A stretch of 64,000 nucleotides of DNA. Origin: Hyaloperonospora brassicae (lineage: Eukaryota; Oomycota; Peronosporomycetes; Peronosporales; Peronosporaceae). Positions 38,801-51,421 of this stretch are shown one piece after another (within the stretch, counting starts at the first letter, position 1; every line of letters starts with the position of its first letter). The stretch is from assembly GCA_947650285.1 (NCBI GenBank), contig CANTFL010001484.1, forward strand, positions 62,001 to 126,000, written 5' to 3'. A program made the translations under genes and the position numbers. The notes beneath the pieces are model-generated. The model was not told the origin of the DNA. It made no database searches and saw nothing but the letters and a program-made list of their open reading frames with translations.

Positions 38801-40073
38801 TCAGGGAATACATCCTTGAATTCGATCCAATCCTTATACAAAGGATTTGCCTGAATCAACTCCCAGGATTGAGATTCGTACCTCTCAATCCGAGTCTTCT
38901 CATCGAGGACATTTTCTCTCTTTGATGAGATGCTGAACACCCGTTCGTTCTGATCAAATGCTGTTGCCGACCAAATATAGGTCACATACTCATCCTCTGT
39001 GACGAGTATGCAGATCTGCTTGACTTTGCCACTACGGAGATTACGCATAAACCGTTTCGGTTCTAGCGTTGGCAATTGAGTTATCTCTGAATTAACTTCG
39101 GAGGCACAATCAGAGCAAGCGTATAATCGCCTACGCTTGATCCGTCATTGACCAAGACGTTCAACGTCTCGGTTTCTTCCTGGGAACTTGTTTCCACAGG
39201 TTGCTGAGAGCCTAACCCCTGAGCAGGTGACCCTTGAAGAATTCTTTCCTTAAGTACGTGGGGGCTTATTCCCTCGACGTCCCCTAACTTTGGCTGTGCA
39301 ACCACAGTCAGGTACCGATCCTTTACGGTCTACTCTCCAGTCTACTTAGGATCATCGTGTTTGTTCTTCCTAGGATTTTGCCCGCTAGGCACGCATCCCT
39401 GCCCCGGTCCACTTGACTTTTTTGAGTGGTGGACCTTTGGCGCTGCATGTGCTTCTGTACAGTCTCTGGGAGCTTGCTCCGCAGTGTAGTGATCAGCTAC
39501 ACTGAAGTCTTGTGCAGTCATGCTAACGACCGTGCCGCAAATGAGGCCATCGCACTCACTCGCAATACATCCACACGCTTGTGTACGCTCCAAGATGTTC
39601 ACCAGATGGCCATCTGATGAACAATCGGCAGGCATCTTCACGGATCGATGCTTCCAGCTCACCCTTGGCTCGTACCTTCTGAGCCAAGGTAATCCCAGGA
39701 TGACATCAAATTTGTCATCCAGATCCAATACGATACAATAATCATCATGCTGTTCGCCCTCTAACGTGTAGTGCATTCCTACTACACGTTTCTCAACGGT
39801 TTTCGATGCGCGTGTTGCGAGGCGCACCGTCATCCTCGTGAGGGGAATGTCGCGCTCAACAAACTTGCGCCTACGGTCCTCTAATGACTGGCGACGTACA
39901 CAGTTTATTACGCTCCACAGTCAACTAGAGCACGAAGTGACAGATATATTGTCACTTGAAACTGCAAGGTGATGAGTGATATCTCATCACCAGGTGCAGA
40001 GACACACAGTGACTGTGTATCTGGAGCAACTTTCGTCAAGAGATTTGCAAATTATCTTGAGGTTGCTGGATCA
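35860..40073 (-). pseudogene. Gypsy pol, copy 4
   Basis: This is the mirror of copy 1: positions pair as x + y = 54718 without any length difference from 13985-21059 to 33659-40733. The lesions are the same (stops after DCGA near 39907, YFDD deletion near 38272, Asn in the integrase). A private change is Pro for Leu in the RNase H-integrase linker (SEDKPTVAKL, about 37465). Confidence 0.9.
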
Positions 40074-41114
40074 TTAGGGCGCTCCGCCCTGCTGACCCCG
40101 AACATTTTTTGATGGTTCGCTTCGCTGTTGTGGTTTTGCAACAGCGTTGAACCTCCTCTCATTAGCCTTCTTGGTAAATGACCGATCATTTCGCTCAGTA
40201 TCGTTTGGTACTGGGCGTGGGGCACTACACTCGTAAGCGTAGTGTACTAACTTCTGACAGCGATTGCACTTCTGCAATCGCTTGTTGTTTGAATAACGAG
40301 GTCTCTCGCTCTCAACATAGCAGAGGTCCATTGGTTCTGGACCTCCGATCTCTTGTCGTCTCGGTGGACGATAAGAGTTTGAGCTAGCATGAGCCTGTCT
40401 CATGCTAAAGTCTTCCTGTTCCGCGGCTGATATCGCATCTTCCAGCATATTCAGCTCAAGGCGGAACAGGTGGCTCCTGACGGGTCCTTCTGTGAGCCCT
40501 TGCATGAACACAGTAATCAACGTGTGGTCATGTACTGGGTTAGCATTTATACTACTCGCAAGGAGTCGTATATGTTGTGCGTAAGCGTGCACATCACGCT
40601 TGATCTGCTTGAGTTTCAGGAGGTCTGATAGAGCCCTAAACTCAGCCCGAGGCGGTTCAAACGTTTGTTGGAGCCGGGTCTTACAGGCTTCTAGCGAACC
40701 GAAAGCATATGGGCCGCTCATCTCCAGCCCCAAGGCTCAAGTCTTGGCACGTCCCGCCAAGTGGGTTCGATCAAATGTAGGTTTCATTTGGTCATCGTCG
40801 ATGCGACTTGCCTTTATGGCTCTGTCGAGTTCAACGAACTATAACAACAGGGAGATTTCCTCGACTTCTCTGTACTTGGAGACATCAACCTTCAAGGATT
40901 CTGGACGACGCGTGTGTCGTCCCGCCCACAGCAGAATTGAGTTGCTGCTGTCTTAACAGCTCTTTCTGTTGAGCACCGAGTTTTATCAACCGCTCGTCGT
41001 GTTTAGAGCCTTGCTGCAAAACAAAACTACTTTCTCTCTCTCAGTGACAACTTCCTTTTGAATGAACGTGGAGATATCAGTATGTTGTTGTTCTCTATTT
41101 ATAGACTCCAACAT
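40074..41114 (-). pseudogene. Gypsy gag, copy 4
   Basis: The open C-terminal part (40733-40074) has the capsid-like region and CCHC knuckle of copy 1, with one difference (NPVHDHTLI for NPVHEHTLI). The presumed start is ATG 41114. Here the N-terminus reads MLESINREQQHTDIST without the early stop seen in copy 1. Later stops and shifts are shared. No LTR follows on the right, so this copy lacks its 5' LTR. Confidence 0.85.
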
Positions 41115-43098
41115 GGCACTAATGGCAATTTTGCCTACGGTAGTGCGGTGAAGTGGTGATCACAAATTCCTTGTGGTCCCGACTCTCCACTAACCTCCGA
41201 AGTCCGACTAATGGAAGAGTTACCCCGATTTCGTGCTCTGTGGCTTCGAGCTCACCTTACGTACCCGCCGGTGGGGCGAGTTACGATCTTCTTGGTGGGC
41301 TTGAGTTTAAGCTGAACTTGACCGTTTAAGAAATCAGGGTTGATCTGTTAGAAATGCTTCACCCGGTCAAACGTGCGGTAGATCGAGTGGAAATTCTTCA
41401 CTCGATTGATTGTAACTTTGGCGCTCCCCCAGAGTCGCCTTTCCAGGGGTGATGCTTGATACACGAGCCTTCTGACCACTTATTTCGTCTCGCGATCTTG
41501 AATCTGAACAGTCAGGATCCCTGCGTCCGAGAGCAGTTGATGGGGGGGAAATGATGTTTTGACTGGCCAAACAATCCATAAGAGAAGTTCGCTGAGACGT
41601 GGGTGACTTTCTATTTAACGAAGGGCCAACGATGCTGCCCGGAAGAAGTCGACGCGTGTCTTTCGTTGCAAATTCAATTGTGTTCAATGTCAATCAACCA
41701 AATCCAAACCCTATGACTATGTCTATACTTCACTAGGTCACTGTTGCGTATCGCCTGTAAATGTTATTTACTTCTTGCATGATAGGGTCCACAGCATACA
41801 CTAAGTAGTGGATCGCGGTTAGGTGAATCGCGGTGAAGTAGATCGTGGCATGTGATTTACACCAGTAATGCATCCATGCAATTATGTGTCCTAACAATCA
41901 AGCATTAGACACCCAGGGTTGATCGTGATCAATCTTTCGAGTCTCTGACCGGGCATCCACCGTCGGGTCGCAGTCATTTCTGAGACCTCGCATGTTTGAT
42001 GATCTTGACGATTCACTCTTCAAGCTTGCTTTCGTTTTCACCTATCTTCCATTGTCGTTAGTGATCCAGATATCCAGTTGATGTTCTCCCCTTGAGTGAC
42101 CCGGTCCTTGTACCTTAGTGAACCAAGGCCTTAGTAATTTGGTGATTCAAGTTCTTGATCGCGGGTCGCGATCGGTAAATTATCGGTTTATTGACTATAC
42201 TTCTTCTTGACCGTTCAGTAGATCAATCCGGACAATTTTCGCAGTAGTTTTCTGTCAGTCAGTCGTCTCATCTTATCCTTCGTCCTAACGCCACGGATAA
42301 ATCTCGTGATCACTTTACTACAATCGTCCCCTGCACCGTTAGCCGACAAACGGTGTCGACCTAGCTGTGCATCCTCTTGCATCTTTACAGCTATGGACTA
42401 TCAGACCTTCTCAGTTCTGCAATCTTGCTGGTCAATGCTTCATCGTGTCGATACACACGATCTTCATTATCGTGTGGACGCCATAGGTGTTCTTTTATTC
42501 GTCGATCGTCCTAGTTGAGCGGGTCTTGCAACCCCGTATCTTCGGTTGGGCTCGCGTCTTGCTGATTGCTGGACCGGTCTAGTGTCCCACAATCCTCGAC
42601 CGTGATCGCATCTGGCTGATGGATGAACTGTCTATGAACCTGACTAGCCTCATCAGAAATGCTGTCATTGATGATATTTGACTCTTAAAATGGTTGCTTG
42701 GATCGGTGTTGCGTTTGATCGCTTCCCTCATAGGTTTCGATCAAATACATATCCGCCAGTGACTTTACCCTTTTCTTTCTTTCATTATGTCGTCGGTAGT
42801 CATCACCACGAATCTTCTGGCCTTTTTCTGGATCACCTTTGTTTCTTACAATCCTCGACTGTGATCGCGTCTGGCTGGTGGGTGCATTGTCGATGGAATA
42901 GATCAGCTATCTCGTGATAGACATCCTCGATTACAATGGTCTCTAGAACACCGATCACTTTACTTGTTCAACCCCACTCTCAAAAGCCGTCAATTACCTC
43001 TCTTATAGTATCGATCAACAAAGCTACCTCCCTTAAGTAATGATCTTCCATCGTGTTTCCTTCGTCAATAGTTACATAAATTCATCTCTTTTGGCTTT
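41115..43098. other. retrotransposon leader/LTR-derived DNA, no gene
   Basis: The first ~620 bp resemble 48760-49310 in the order of short shared words (CTGACCACTTA.TTCGTCTCG; CAACCAAAT.CAAACC), so they are probably the leader of copy 4's family. From about 41990 to 42950 the DNA is rich in GATCGCG/CGATCG words and TTGATCG, like 9776-11160, and lies beyond the 3' end of the minus-strand chromodomain element. I see no coding region. Confidence 0.4.
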
Positions 43099-45760
43099 TC
43101 ATCTGTATTCACTACGATCGTGCTTCAATACCCTTGATCGCCACATGTATAATCTCTTCAACTTCTTCATTTCCCCATCTTGCAGGTCAATTCCGATCCG
43201 ACACATCGGTAATTCGTCCTTCGTTTTTTTGTGTGATCGCATCACCGCGAAGCCATTCTTGCTGAATCGACCGCGACTAAACTCTTTTAGCAAGGCTCCA
43301 CAGTTCAACTCTTCTACGTCTATCCATGATGAATCACTAGATCCATTCCACTGCACCAAATATTGGCGATGAACTCTGTCAAAACGGGTACGCCTACCGG
43401 ATCGCACATCCATTATCTTCTTGGCTTTAAATTTATTTTCATCTAATGTGAGTTCCCAGCTATCCTCCGGAAGCATGGCTTCGTCAACATCGAGGCGATC
43501 CGCCCTCCTCCATACTCAGCTGGTTTCTCGGCCAATCCGGGAAGATCTTTGTCGCTTAAGCTCCAATATATGTACCAGTACGAATAATCGATATGGAGTA
43601 CCCGAAACTTCCAACCGCACCGCGTGTCTTCCGCAGAGGTCCTTTACCCGGAATAATTTATACCACATGTGTGCCAACTTTCGGGCGTATCTTTCTTTCA
43701 CTTGATTCAGATAGATCCATACTCTCGATACAACCTCGATCTCATGTAATGCTTCCTCAGTGTTTTGTAGATTGGTCCATTCTTGGATCGCGATCCGTAG
43801 ACGATCGGTAACGGGTTTTCACGCTCGTTGATACTGACTATGAATATGATATCGCCATCTTCGTGGTTCTCGATCCCGCAGTTTAGGGCTACCCACGGGC
43901 AAAGTCACTTTTAACGTCAAGCGTGGGTCCCAACCGTAGTTCAGGTTGAATGGCGTATCTCCTCGTACGCGATGCTGTGCCGTATTGATGGCGAACGTCA
44001 ACTCTCTGTGTACTCGTCCCAATCCGTCTGATCTGTATTCGTAATGTACATCTTCAACGCCCTTGTCAGGGTCTGCACCATTCTTTCTTCTGTTCCATTC
44101 GCTTGGGGTCTATACGCCATAGTTGTACGCTGTTTCTTCCCCGCGATCCGATTAAACGCTCGGAATAAATCGGACACAAATCCTGGCTCTCAATCATGGC
44201 GGATCGCTTCACAGGATCCAAATCTTCGAAACACACACTCCTCGTAACGCTCAGCTATCGTTTGTGCAATTCTAAAGGAACCCGCCTTGGCGATTACGAA
44301 CCCTGAGAACAGATCTACCCGCATCATCAACTCTGTATTTTCCATGAAAGATCGCGGCTACGATGGAATGTGATCCATAGCAATTATCTGAAACGAATAA
44401 GTGGCTTGGACATTCCCCGACGACTCGCCGCGCAGGACAGGTTTACCTTTTCTTGTCGTACAATCAACACGTTCTCCCACATAACTCTGGACGCTCCGAT
44501 AGAGTCCTTTCCAGTGAAAGTTAAAACCGGATTCGTTGGTACGTTCGGCCTATCCCTTGGTGGCCACCCTCCAGACTAGAATGATAATGATGCACGAAAT
44601 CTTGCTGCAATAGTTCCAGTACCACCAAACGAATCAATTCCACGCGGCTATTTGGATCTTCCGTCGATCGCGGGCAGAAAATCAATAGTCCGCTTTCGTC
44701 AACTTCATAATCGGACGCGATCCGAGCACATAACTTTGCTTCTTCAATACTCAGCTTCGATATGCCCTCGATCAGGAATTTCTTCAGGTTGACGATCCAC
44801 TTCTCCTCTTCCTGTGCTTGCTTGATCTTCTGGATTCTGACCTGTTGAACGACTTCCTCTTGCAGTACTTCCTGCGATCGCCGTCTCCTTACGGCTGACC
44901 TAGTAACGGCAGCTATTTTCACGACCGAATCGACACTTTTGGGTGTCGACAACTCGTCCAACCGGTTCAACGAACATAAATCCTGACGATTCTGATCGTA
45001 TAAAGCGATCGAGCCTTGCTCATGTCTCAAATCCTTGCTTGCCGGTCAACCAGCACTCGGATTCTGGTCCCTCTTCATGTGTATAACTTCGTGGATCGGC
45101 CATGATCGGAGCTTCTCCATAGCCTTATAAGAAAGCGACTGCAATCCGGGCGCTTTGCAATCGATTTCTCCACGCATCTGCCGGATCACTAAGTTAGAAC
45201 CGCGACATATGATGATGCGCACCCGCGATTGATCGACCAAGAGATCGAAACCTATTAGCAATTGACGGTATTCAGCCTCGTCTATAGTCAAGTCCGTCGC
45301 ATATTTGGCTGTAGCAGTCACTATGTTCCATTCTGGAGCTTCCATACTATTGCGCCCTATGCCCCGCCTTTTCGTTCGGTTCGGGCCGATCCATCGAAAG
45401 TGACCATCCAAGGACTTTCACCCTCCTCCACCGTTGGCGGTGTCATGCTTGTAGTATGTTTTGGCTGCTTCCTAGGGGCGATCGCGATCAACATCTCTTC
45501 AATTTATTCGCGCGGGGTTATGCTGGCGGCGAGTGTACCCAGGACTTCATCTTCTACCTTTTCACATTTCCTAATCTCCAGCGTCCAATTCGATAACAAC
45601 GCCGCCCACCTCCCTAGCCTCCCATTAAGGCCTGAAGATTGTACCAGACAGGCCAACGTCGAATGACGTGTGAACACCTTGATTTCACGTGCAACCAACA
45701 TAGTGTAGCCGATATCCAGGATGCGCAGCAGAGCGAAAACGTCTTCTTCTACCATTCCAT
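43099..45760 (-). pseudogene. chromodomain Gypsy pol, C-terminal half (RNase H, integrase, chromodomain)
   Basis: Reading leftwards on the minus strand: an RNase H segment of the RT (45755-45504; REIKVFTRHSTLACLVQSSG), a second RNase H-type segment (45411-45046; LTIDEAEYRQLLIGFDLL, VIRQMRGEIDCKAPGLQ), an integrase HHCC-type N-terminus (45030-44521; LLQQDFVHHYHSSLEGGHQG), an integrase core that is mostly decayed (44500-44050), the integrase C-terminal stretch (44022-43819; INTAQHRVRGDTPFNLNYGW), a GPY/F-like piece (43701-43516), and a chromodomain (43476-43099; DRVHRQYLVQWNGSSDSSWI). Frames change between pieces, so it is dead. The lineage differs from the four-copy element, which has no chromodomain. 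Confidence 0.85.
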
Positions 45761-45775
45761 AGTCAAAGTGGGGAG

Positions 45776-46480
45776 TTGTACGCCGAGGCTGTGGACCATC
45801 ACATGGCGGTACTGCCCGACATTGTTATGCCTACTACCGAAGTCGCGACCGACAATAATCAGGTAGGTGATCCAGTGGTACCGCTGACTGAAGACCAAAT
45901 ACGATTGAGACAACTGATCTGGAGCAACAAGCACCTTTTTATGGGTAAAAAGGGACGCACTCCCGTCAGCCGCACGGGGGGGCGATACGCGATATTGACG
46001 TGGGTGGAGCGAGCCCGATCGAGCAGAGAGTACGGCAAGTAACGGCTAAATTTTGCGAAAAGCTAGCGGATTTGATCAAAAGACTACTATCAGCCAAGAT
46101 CATTCGACCTTCCACATCACCATGGGCTTCGCCGATCGTCGTTGTAATCGAGAAGAATGGCGAGGACATTCGATTGTGTATCGATTATCGACGGGTATAT
46201 CAGCTGACAAGGCTGATGGTGTACCCAATGCCATTGATCAATGAACTATTACGAGACATGAACAAATCGATATGGTATTGCTTACTGGATATACCTCAAC
46301 CGACAGAAGTCGATGAAAAAAAGAATGATCTCGTTCACTATGTTGAAGGATAAGATCGCTAAGACCTTGATTCTGAAACGTTTTGATCCGGATCGCCCTC
46401 CAGTGATCGTGGTCTATGCTAGCAAATGGGCCATATCTGCAGTTTTGCTAAAGAACACGAAGGAGTATACTGACCGGTAA
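45776..46480 (+). pseudogene. chromodomain Gypsy pol, RT part, inverted
   Basis: The plus strand carries the N-terminal RT of the same lineage: PLTEDQIRLRQLIWSNKHLF, ADLIKRLLSAKIIRPSTSPW, ASPIVVVIEKNGEDIRLCID and YPMPLINELLRDMN, breaking off at WYCLLDI. The palm with YxDD is missing. At about 46370-46440 an RNase H start follows (FDPDRPPVIVVYASKWAISA). It points away from its C-terminal half at 43099-45760, so the element is split by an inversion. Confidence 0.75.
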
Positions 46481-48080
46481 TATAGTATTGGCACCGTATT
46501 TTTCCTCTGAGACGAGAACTCATAGGTTATTAAAACTTCTTTGCAGATTTCGCGCAAGAAACCTTCTAGTTTGAGCAAGCGTAAGCAAACGCATTATCAA
46601 ATGAGGCAAAACGTTAACTTTGGAGGCGCTATCAGGTCGATTGTATCAGCATCAACATTTTAACCGCCGTGAATTTGATCATTCGATAGCTGATCATCTT
46701 CAATGAACTTTTTATTCTTTCGATGATGCCAATTCCTCAGTAATGATCTGTTATAAAATGTGAAAAAAGTGTTTCTCGGATTAAGACGGGATTGTAGTCC
46801 CTGTGTCCCTGTATATATTCTAAATATGGCGGCGCTACCACAGCCAGGCCCTCCACTATTCCGTCGACACGGTAAAACTATGTTGCTGCTTCTTAATTAA
46901 TTTATTCTTCTTACTTAAAAAATCCCGCTGAGCATGCATGCATGTACTGGTTCGCTTAATATAATGCGAGAAGTAGGCCTCTGGCACTTCCCCCCTTTCG
47001 TATAGCCGATAGTAACTTTTCACGAAGTGTAGAGGTCATCAACACTGAGTTCTTATGAATACTTGATAATGGATAAAACAGGCATAACACCATCGCACGG
47101 AATCGAAAACAATTACACATTTGTCAAAAAATCAGTACGCTTAATCCGATGCCATTTAATAGATATGCGTCATGCAATGTAACTTATCGATGCTGCTAAA
47201 TTATCCATTGTATTTTACGATTGAAGCTACATTAGCCCAAAAACGACTTTCGATATGCCTGTCAAATTCGCTAGGATGCGATAACATCAGATTTTTCATC
47301 TTCTTACTAACATTGTATATCCACCACACGCCTCTTCACTGTAACAAATGCACCTGTTGCAGCGCAATGCCGCTTTGCGAAGGTAATGTTTCCCTAAACG
47401 ATATTGGTCATTTACACGCTTTCAGTGATTGGTGTCCAAAAACTGTTCAATGCCTACATAGAACTATAGCGAGAAGCGCCCTCTCGTTTATCGATTCAAT
47501 TGTCATACAAATAAGATTGCCTCACCACCAGAGGCAGCAAAGTACGCAGAATGTGTACTGAAACCAATTTATATCAAGAGAAAAGCAAATATTATTGACG
47601 GTGCTGGAATCAGCATAGCGACCCACCACTGCTAAAAACGAGATTATAAACGGGATAGATTGTTGCTGTGAGTCGCTTAAGCATTGTATCTACGAATCGC
47701 GTCCTTATTTATCGACAAACGGTCAACTCGAATGTCGCACTATACCTTGGCGACCAGCATTACATGTACAGTCGTATTGACTTGTATTTCAGTATCGTCT
47801 TCATTCCTGCAACATTTTTGAACCTGCTGAGATAATTCTTACCATTAACGCATAAAGAAGTTCATCGGTTTAGATCATTGTCTATGCATTCTTTTTAAGG
47901 AGGCAAAACATCCCAGGTTGGTGTGATACAATTTCGGTCTAGTATTCTAATTTATGGCCACAAATTTTGCTTAGTCTAGCGTATTCAGGTTTAAACATTA
48001 TTGATAGGTGTTGACGGGACCAACCGCATTAAATGCACAATAGTTGAAATAAAATATTCATTTAATTTGTTGGCTGTGTT
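46481..48080. other. AT-rich DNA, no recognised gene
   Basis: A plus-strand frame of 129 codons at 47172-47561 contains a Cys/His-rich patch (HCNKCTCCSAMPLC), but composition and context do not support a gene call. The rest has only short frames. Confidence 0.4.
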
Positions 48081-49310
48081 ACATCTCGCAAGGAGCCGTA
48101 TTTTTCGGGCATAAGCGTACACAAGAAGATTACCCTGCTTAAGTTTCAAGATATCTATCCGAGCCTGACAAAAGCTCGTGGAAGCAGAAACGTTGGTTTA
48201 AGGTCTGGTGTTATCGACCTCTCCCGACCTATATCATAGGGCCCGAGATTAAAACCTAAATTATAGTTTGGAAAATCCAGTATGACTGGGCGAAGGTGAC
48301 GACCATCTCTTTACTAGCTGTACAACGAGCTAAAGGCGCTGCCCAAATGGCAACTATGTCACCAAAATGTTTTCTTATACGGTTAAAGATGATAATTAAA
48401 AATATTTTGGAGTTTAATTTGCTGCGTCGACTCGGGAGAAGCAGTCTGGGCATGATGCTGTATCATCATATATAAACGGTAAAGCACGCGTTTTCCCAAC
48501 ATGTCTTCCTGATCGAAAAACCTTGCTAATGAAGCAAGTACTTTAAAATACGCCTCATCAATCCATGCTGAATGAACTTGGTGATCGCTGCATGCCGTTC
48601 TTTCCTAAAAGAGTGAACAGTAGGAAGATGATAAAGGAACTGCATATGGTTCGGCACATACGTATGAAGGCCTTCCATCCGTAGTCGCTATATATATTTA
48701 TTACAAACACGGCGTGCAGACTACTAAAACATTTTACGATGGGGTGGGGTGATCGCACGACTCGCGTGACCCCAACTCTCTAGAGGCTTCAAGAAACACA
48801 ACTTTCAGAGGGGGTACTACATCTCAGTGGGTGTTTCCTTCCTGACCTTGTGTACCCGTCAGTAGTGCGGGCTGCACCCTTCCGGGTGGACTCATGTCGA
48901 GGAAACACTTAAGCGTGTTTGAGATGGGGCTAATATTACATGAAAATCTTCACACGACCACGGATGTACTTTAGGGTGCTTGATATTGAAAAACCCCGAT
49001 CTTAATGAGATCACCTTGGCCAAAGTTGGTGCTTCATTTTCGAGCTCTCAGACCACTTACGTTGTCTCGAAATCTTACACACTGCGTGTAATTGCAGCTG
49101 AAGGTGGATGGAGATATCTTGCAATCCTGTCCAAATAATCTAGAAGTGATCTCTGGAGTGTTCGATTGATCAACCTTTTCAGACTTCGGGAGGCCAAACA
49201 CTCTTTCCCGAAAGGAGGAATACACTTGCGTTAGAAGAAGTGGGGAGATTTCTAATTAATGTAATCCAACCAAATTAAAAACCCCTGACCAAGCCTATTC
49301 TGTCTGTAAT
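48081..49310 (-). pseudogene. old gag and leader relic related to the four-copy element
   Basis: The stretch 48085-48200 matches, with many changes, the gag stretch at 40553-40680 (CTCGCAAGGAG.CGTAT, GC.TAAG.GT.CACA, CTGCTT(A/G)AGTTTCA). The stretch 48760-49310 matches the leader at 41150-41720 in the same orientation. It is clearly older than the four near-identical copies. No reading frame survives. Confidence 0.5.
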
Positions 49311-50015
49311 GATAGAACACTACGTGCTTACTTGCGCTGTCGAGATGTAATCTTCCATCTTATCCGGTGGTTCACTCCAGAGTACCGTGATCCTAACATA
49401 CACAGATCGCTGTGTTCGAGATCGCGTCACCCAAGATCTCGTCGGCTAAGATCACAATATCCAAGATCGCAACAACAATACCGCATCATCCGAGATTGCG
49501 TTGCACGCTATCGCGGTGTAAGGTTTACCTCATTTTGTGGATCACACCTACAGCAAAACACGTACTTAGTCGCAGCGCGATCTGTGGTCCACACTTCTCG
49601 ATTTGCTCCATTAAATACTCACCTACGCCCACAGAAGAACTCGACGAAGAATTGTGTGTATTGAGTTTTGATGGGTTGGCCTGTTTGAAACAAGGAGGGT
49701 CCTAAAGCTCCATATAAGCCCACCCTTGACCAAGTCGATCGAGTGGCCACCTACTGGCCCACCAATTGAAGCATATCCGCTCGGGGCCCCCAGGTCTCCC
49801 TTTTTCAAGGTCGATCCCTACATTCTCACATGAAGTCTTCCGAGGAGCACGAATCGCCATCGACGGGTCCACAACGTGAGTCAAGATCCATACGCGGCGT
49901 CGGGTAACCCTCCGTAAGTCGACTGTCCGGCACAGTGAGTGGTTTGGAGGCTCATCACACAGTTTTGAGAGCCCACTTCACCACAAAGTGCTACCCTGTG
50001 TAACGAGGCATCACG
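49311..50015. other. repeat-derived DNA with AAGATCGC-type direct repeats
   Basis: At 49405-49505 the word AAGATC(G/T)C(A/G) recurs about six times at 12-20 bp spacing, like the GATC-rich blocks at 9776 and 42000. An LTR-like terminus TGTAACGAGGCATCACG starts at 49999, directly before the solo LTR. No gene was recognised. Confidence 0.45.
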
Positions 50016-50020
50016 CTTAT

Positions 50021-50412
50021 TGTAACGGGGCACACCCTTGCGTGAACATAACGCAAGGGTTTTGGGTGCCCCGACAGACGTACACGTGGCAAGCGAGGAA
50101 GCGTAGGTAGGGTAAAAGTAGAACTGATATATTAATATAATCAAGTCTTTTAACTACTGTCTCTCTGTTTGACTTAGCTCAACTACACTAATATAACTGG
50201 ATGTATGGTGACGTCTCGTCACCACTCATTGCGCACGTCTTGCGGCGATTGGTGGGTTGATATCATCACGATGTCAACCAATGAACAGACCCATTAATCG
50301 CTTCACCAATATCACCACTTTAATGATATTGTTTAAAGAATATCCATCTTTATATTCTTTATTGTCACTTTCCTTAAAGTGACAATTTCATGTAACGGGC
50401 TGCCCCGTTTCA
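50021..50412. repeat. solo LTR (392 bp) with CTTAT target-site duplication
   Basis: It runs from TGTAACGGGGCACACCC to GGGCTGCCCCGTTTCA and is flanked by CTTAT at 50016-50020 and 50413-50417. It is the inverted relative of the solo LTR at 1220-1608. The terminal CGTTACA has become CGTTTCA, so the terminal inverted word is damaged. Confidence 0.9.
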
Positions 50413-50417
50413 CTTAT

Positions 50418-51421
50418 CCTACACACAAAATAGGCTTATCTACACTGAAACCCCAGTTGAAGCGAGTTCCACGTAACCTCCTCCGTGCATATACTTGTGT
50501 AAGAAACGAGGAGGATCACGACAACACGTATGTCTAATGTAATGAGAGAACCATATGTATAACACAGTTCAGCTACTCATTAAACATGCTCATGGCCTCT
50601 ATTCCAATGCCTCAATGCAAACATGAGCTGTAACTATCTGCTCAGCACTATTACGTGCAAACATGAGCTGGATCCATCTACTTACCACTATTGCACGCGT
50701 CCATCAGCGATTTTGCGCTTTGTTGGTTGACATAAAACAGCGTGTTTCATTTAATCATCAGAAGTCACTGAACGTTACGTTTGTAAAAGATATCTGCGAA
50801 TACCGTGTGTCCGCTAAGAACCTATTCGCATTGACATTAGTTTTTCTCAATGTCATGTCACGGGCTCACTCCCGTCATCCGTGGCATGCACCACGTTATA
50901 CTTAGCTTTTGTCTTTTGCCGCGAAATGCAGCTTGCTTTGCAAAGCCGAGGTAAACGCGCGCGATAGCGAGTCACAAACTCTTTGAATTGGGCAGGATCT
51001 CGTACGTTTCCACATACATTTCTCCCGACACCAAGCGATTTGGCCCGCAGCGACGTGACGCAGTCGAGAGTAGATGCTGTTTCAGCAGAGTAGACAGGTG
51101 CACATACGTACGTACCACCATCCGATCTGCCAACAGCCTTTTCTCATATATGACCCCGCGACATTGGCGTTGGCAGTCGAAAGCCTTCGGGAAAAAGCTC
51201 TCGAAAACACCATTGCGATACTTTCAACTAGTACAGTGAACATGAGATTCCCCACTTTGCCGTCGATCGCGACCAATTGCTACAACAAATCGCGATAGCT
51301 CGTTACTGTCAAAGTGAAAGGTCTCCCGCTTTTAATATCCGCTGCAGACGGAGATTGTCAAGTGCTCCCGATTGGCGCCGAGCGTTCGTTCCAAGTCCGC
51401 AGCCGCACGTCCGTAGGTGAC
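50418..51421. other. upstream region of the WD40 gene
   Basis: It contains a 40-bp tandem duplication (listed separately) and otherwise short frames without support. The WD40 promoter and 5' UTR should lie in the last few hundred bases. No TATA or initiator element could be fixed. Confidence 0.4.
50617..50696. repeat. imperfect 40-bp tandem repeat, two units
   Basis: Units 50617-50656 and 50657-50696 both begin GCAAACATGAGCTG and end CACTATT.CACG-like. They differ at about a quarter of positions. Confidence 0.75.

Noticed and set aside
47172..47561. 129-codon frame with a Cys-rich patch, possibly a piggyBac-type transposase tail
   Set aside because: The cysteine spacing does not match the family pattern I know, and no transposase core or terminal inverted repeats were found around it.
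51314..51421. 36-codon upstream extension of the WD40 protein
   Set aside because: It begins with GTG and would bury the terminal PIP-like motif; the first in-frame ATG is 51422.
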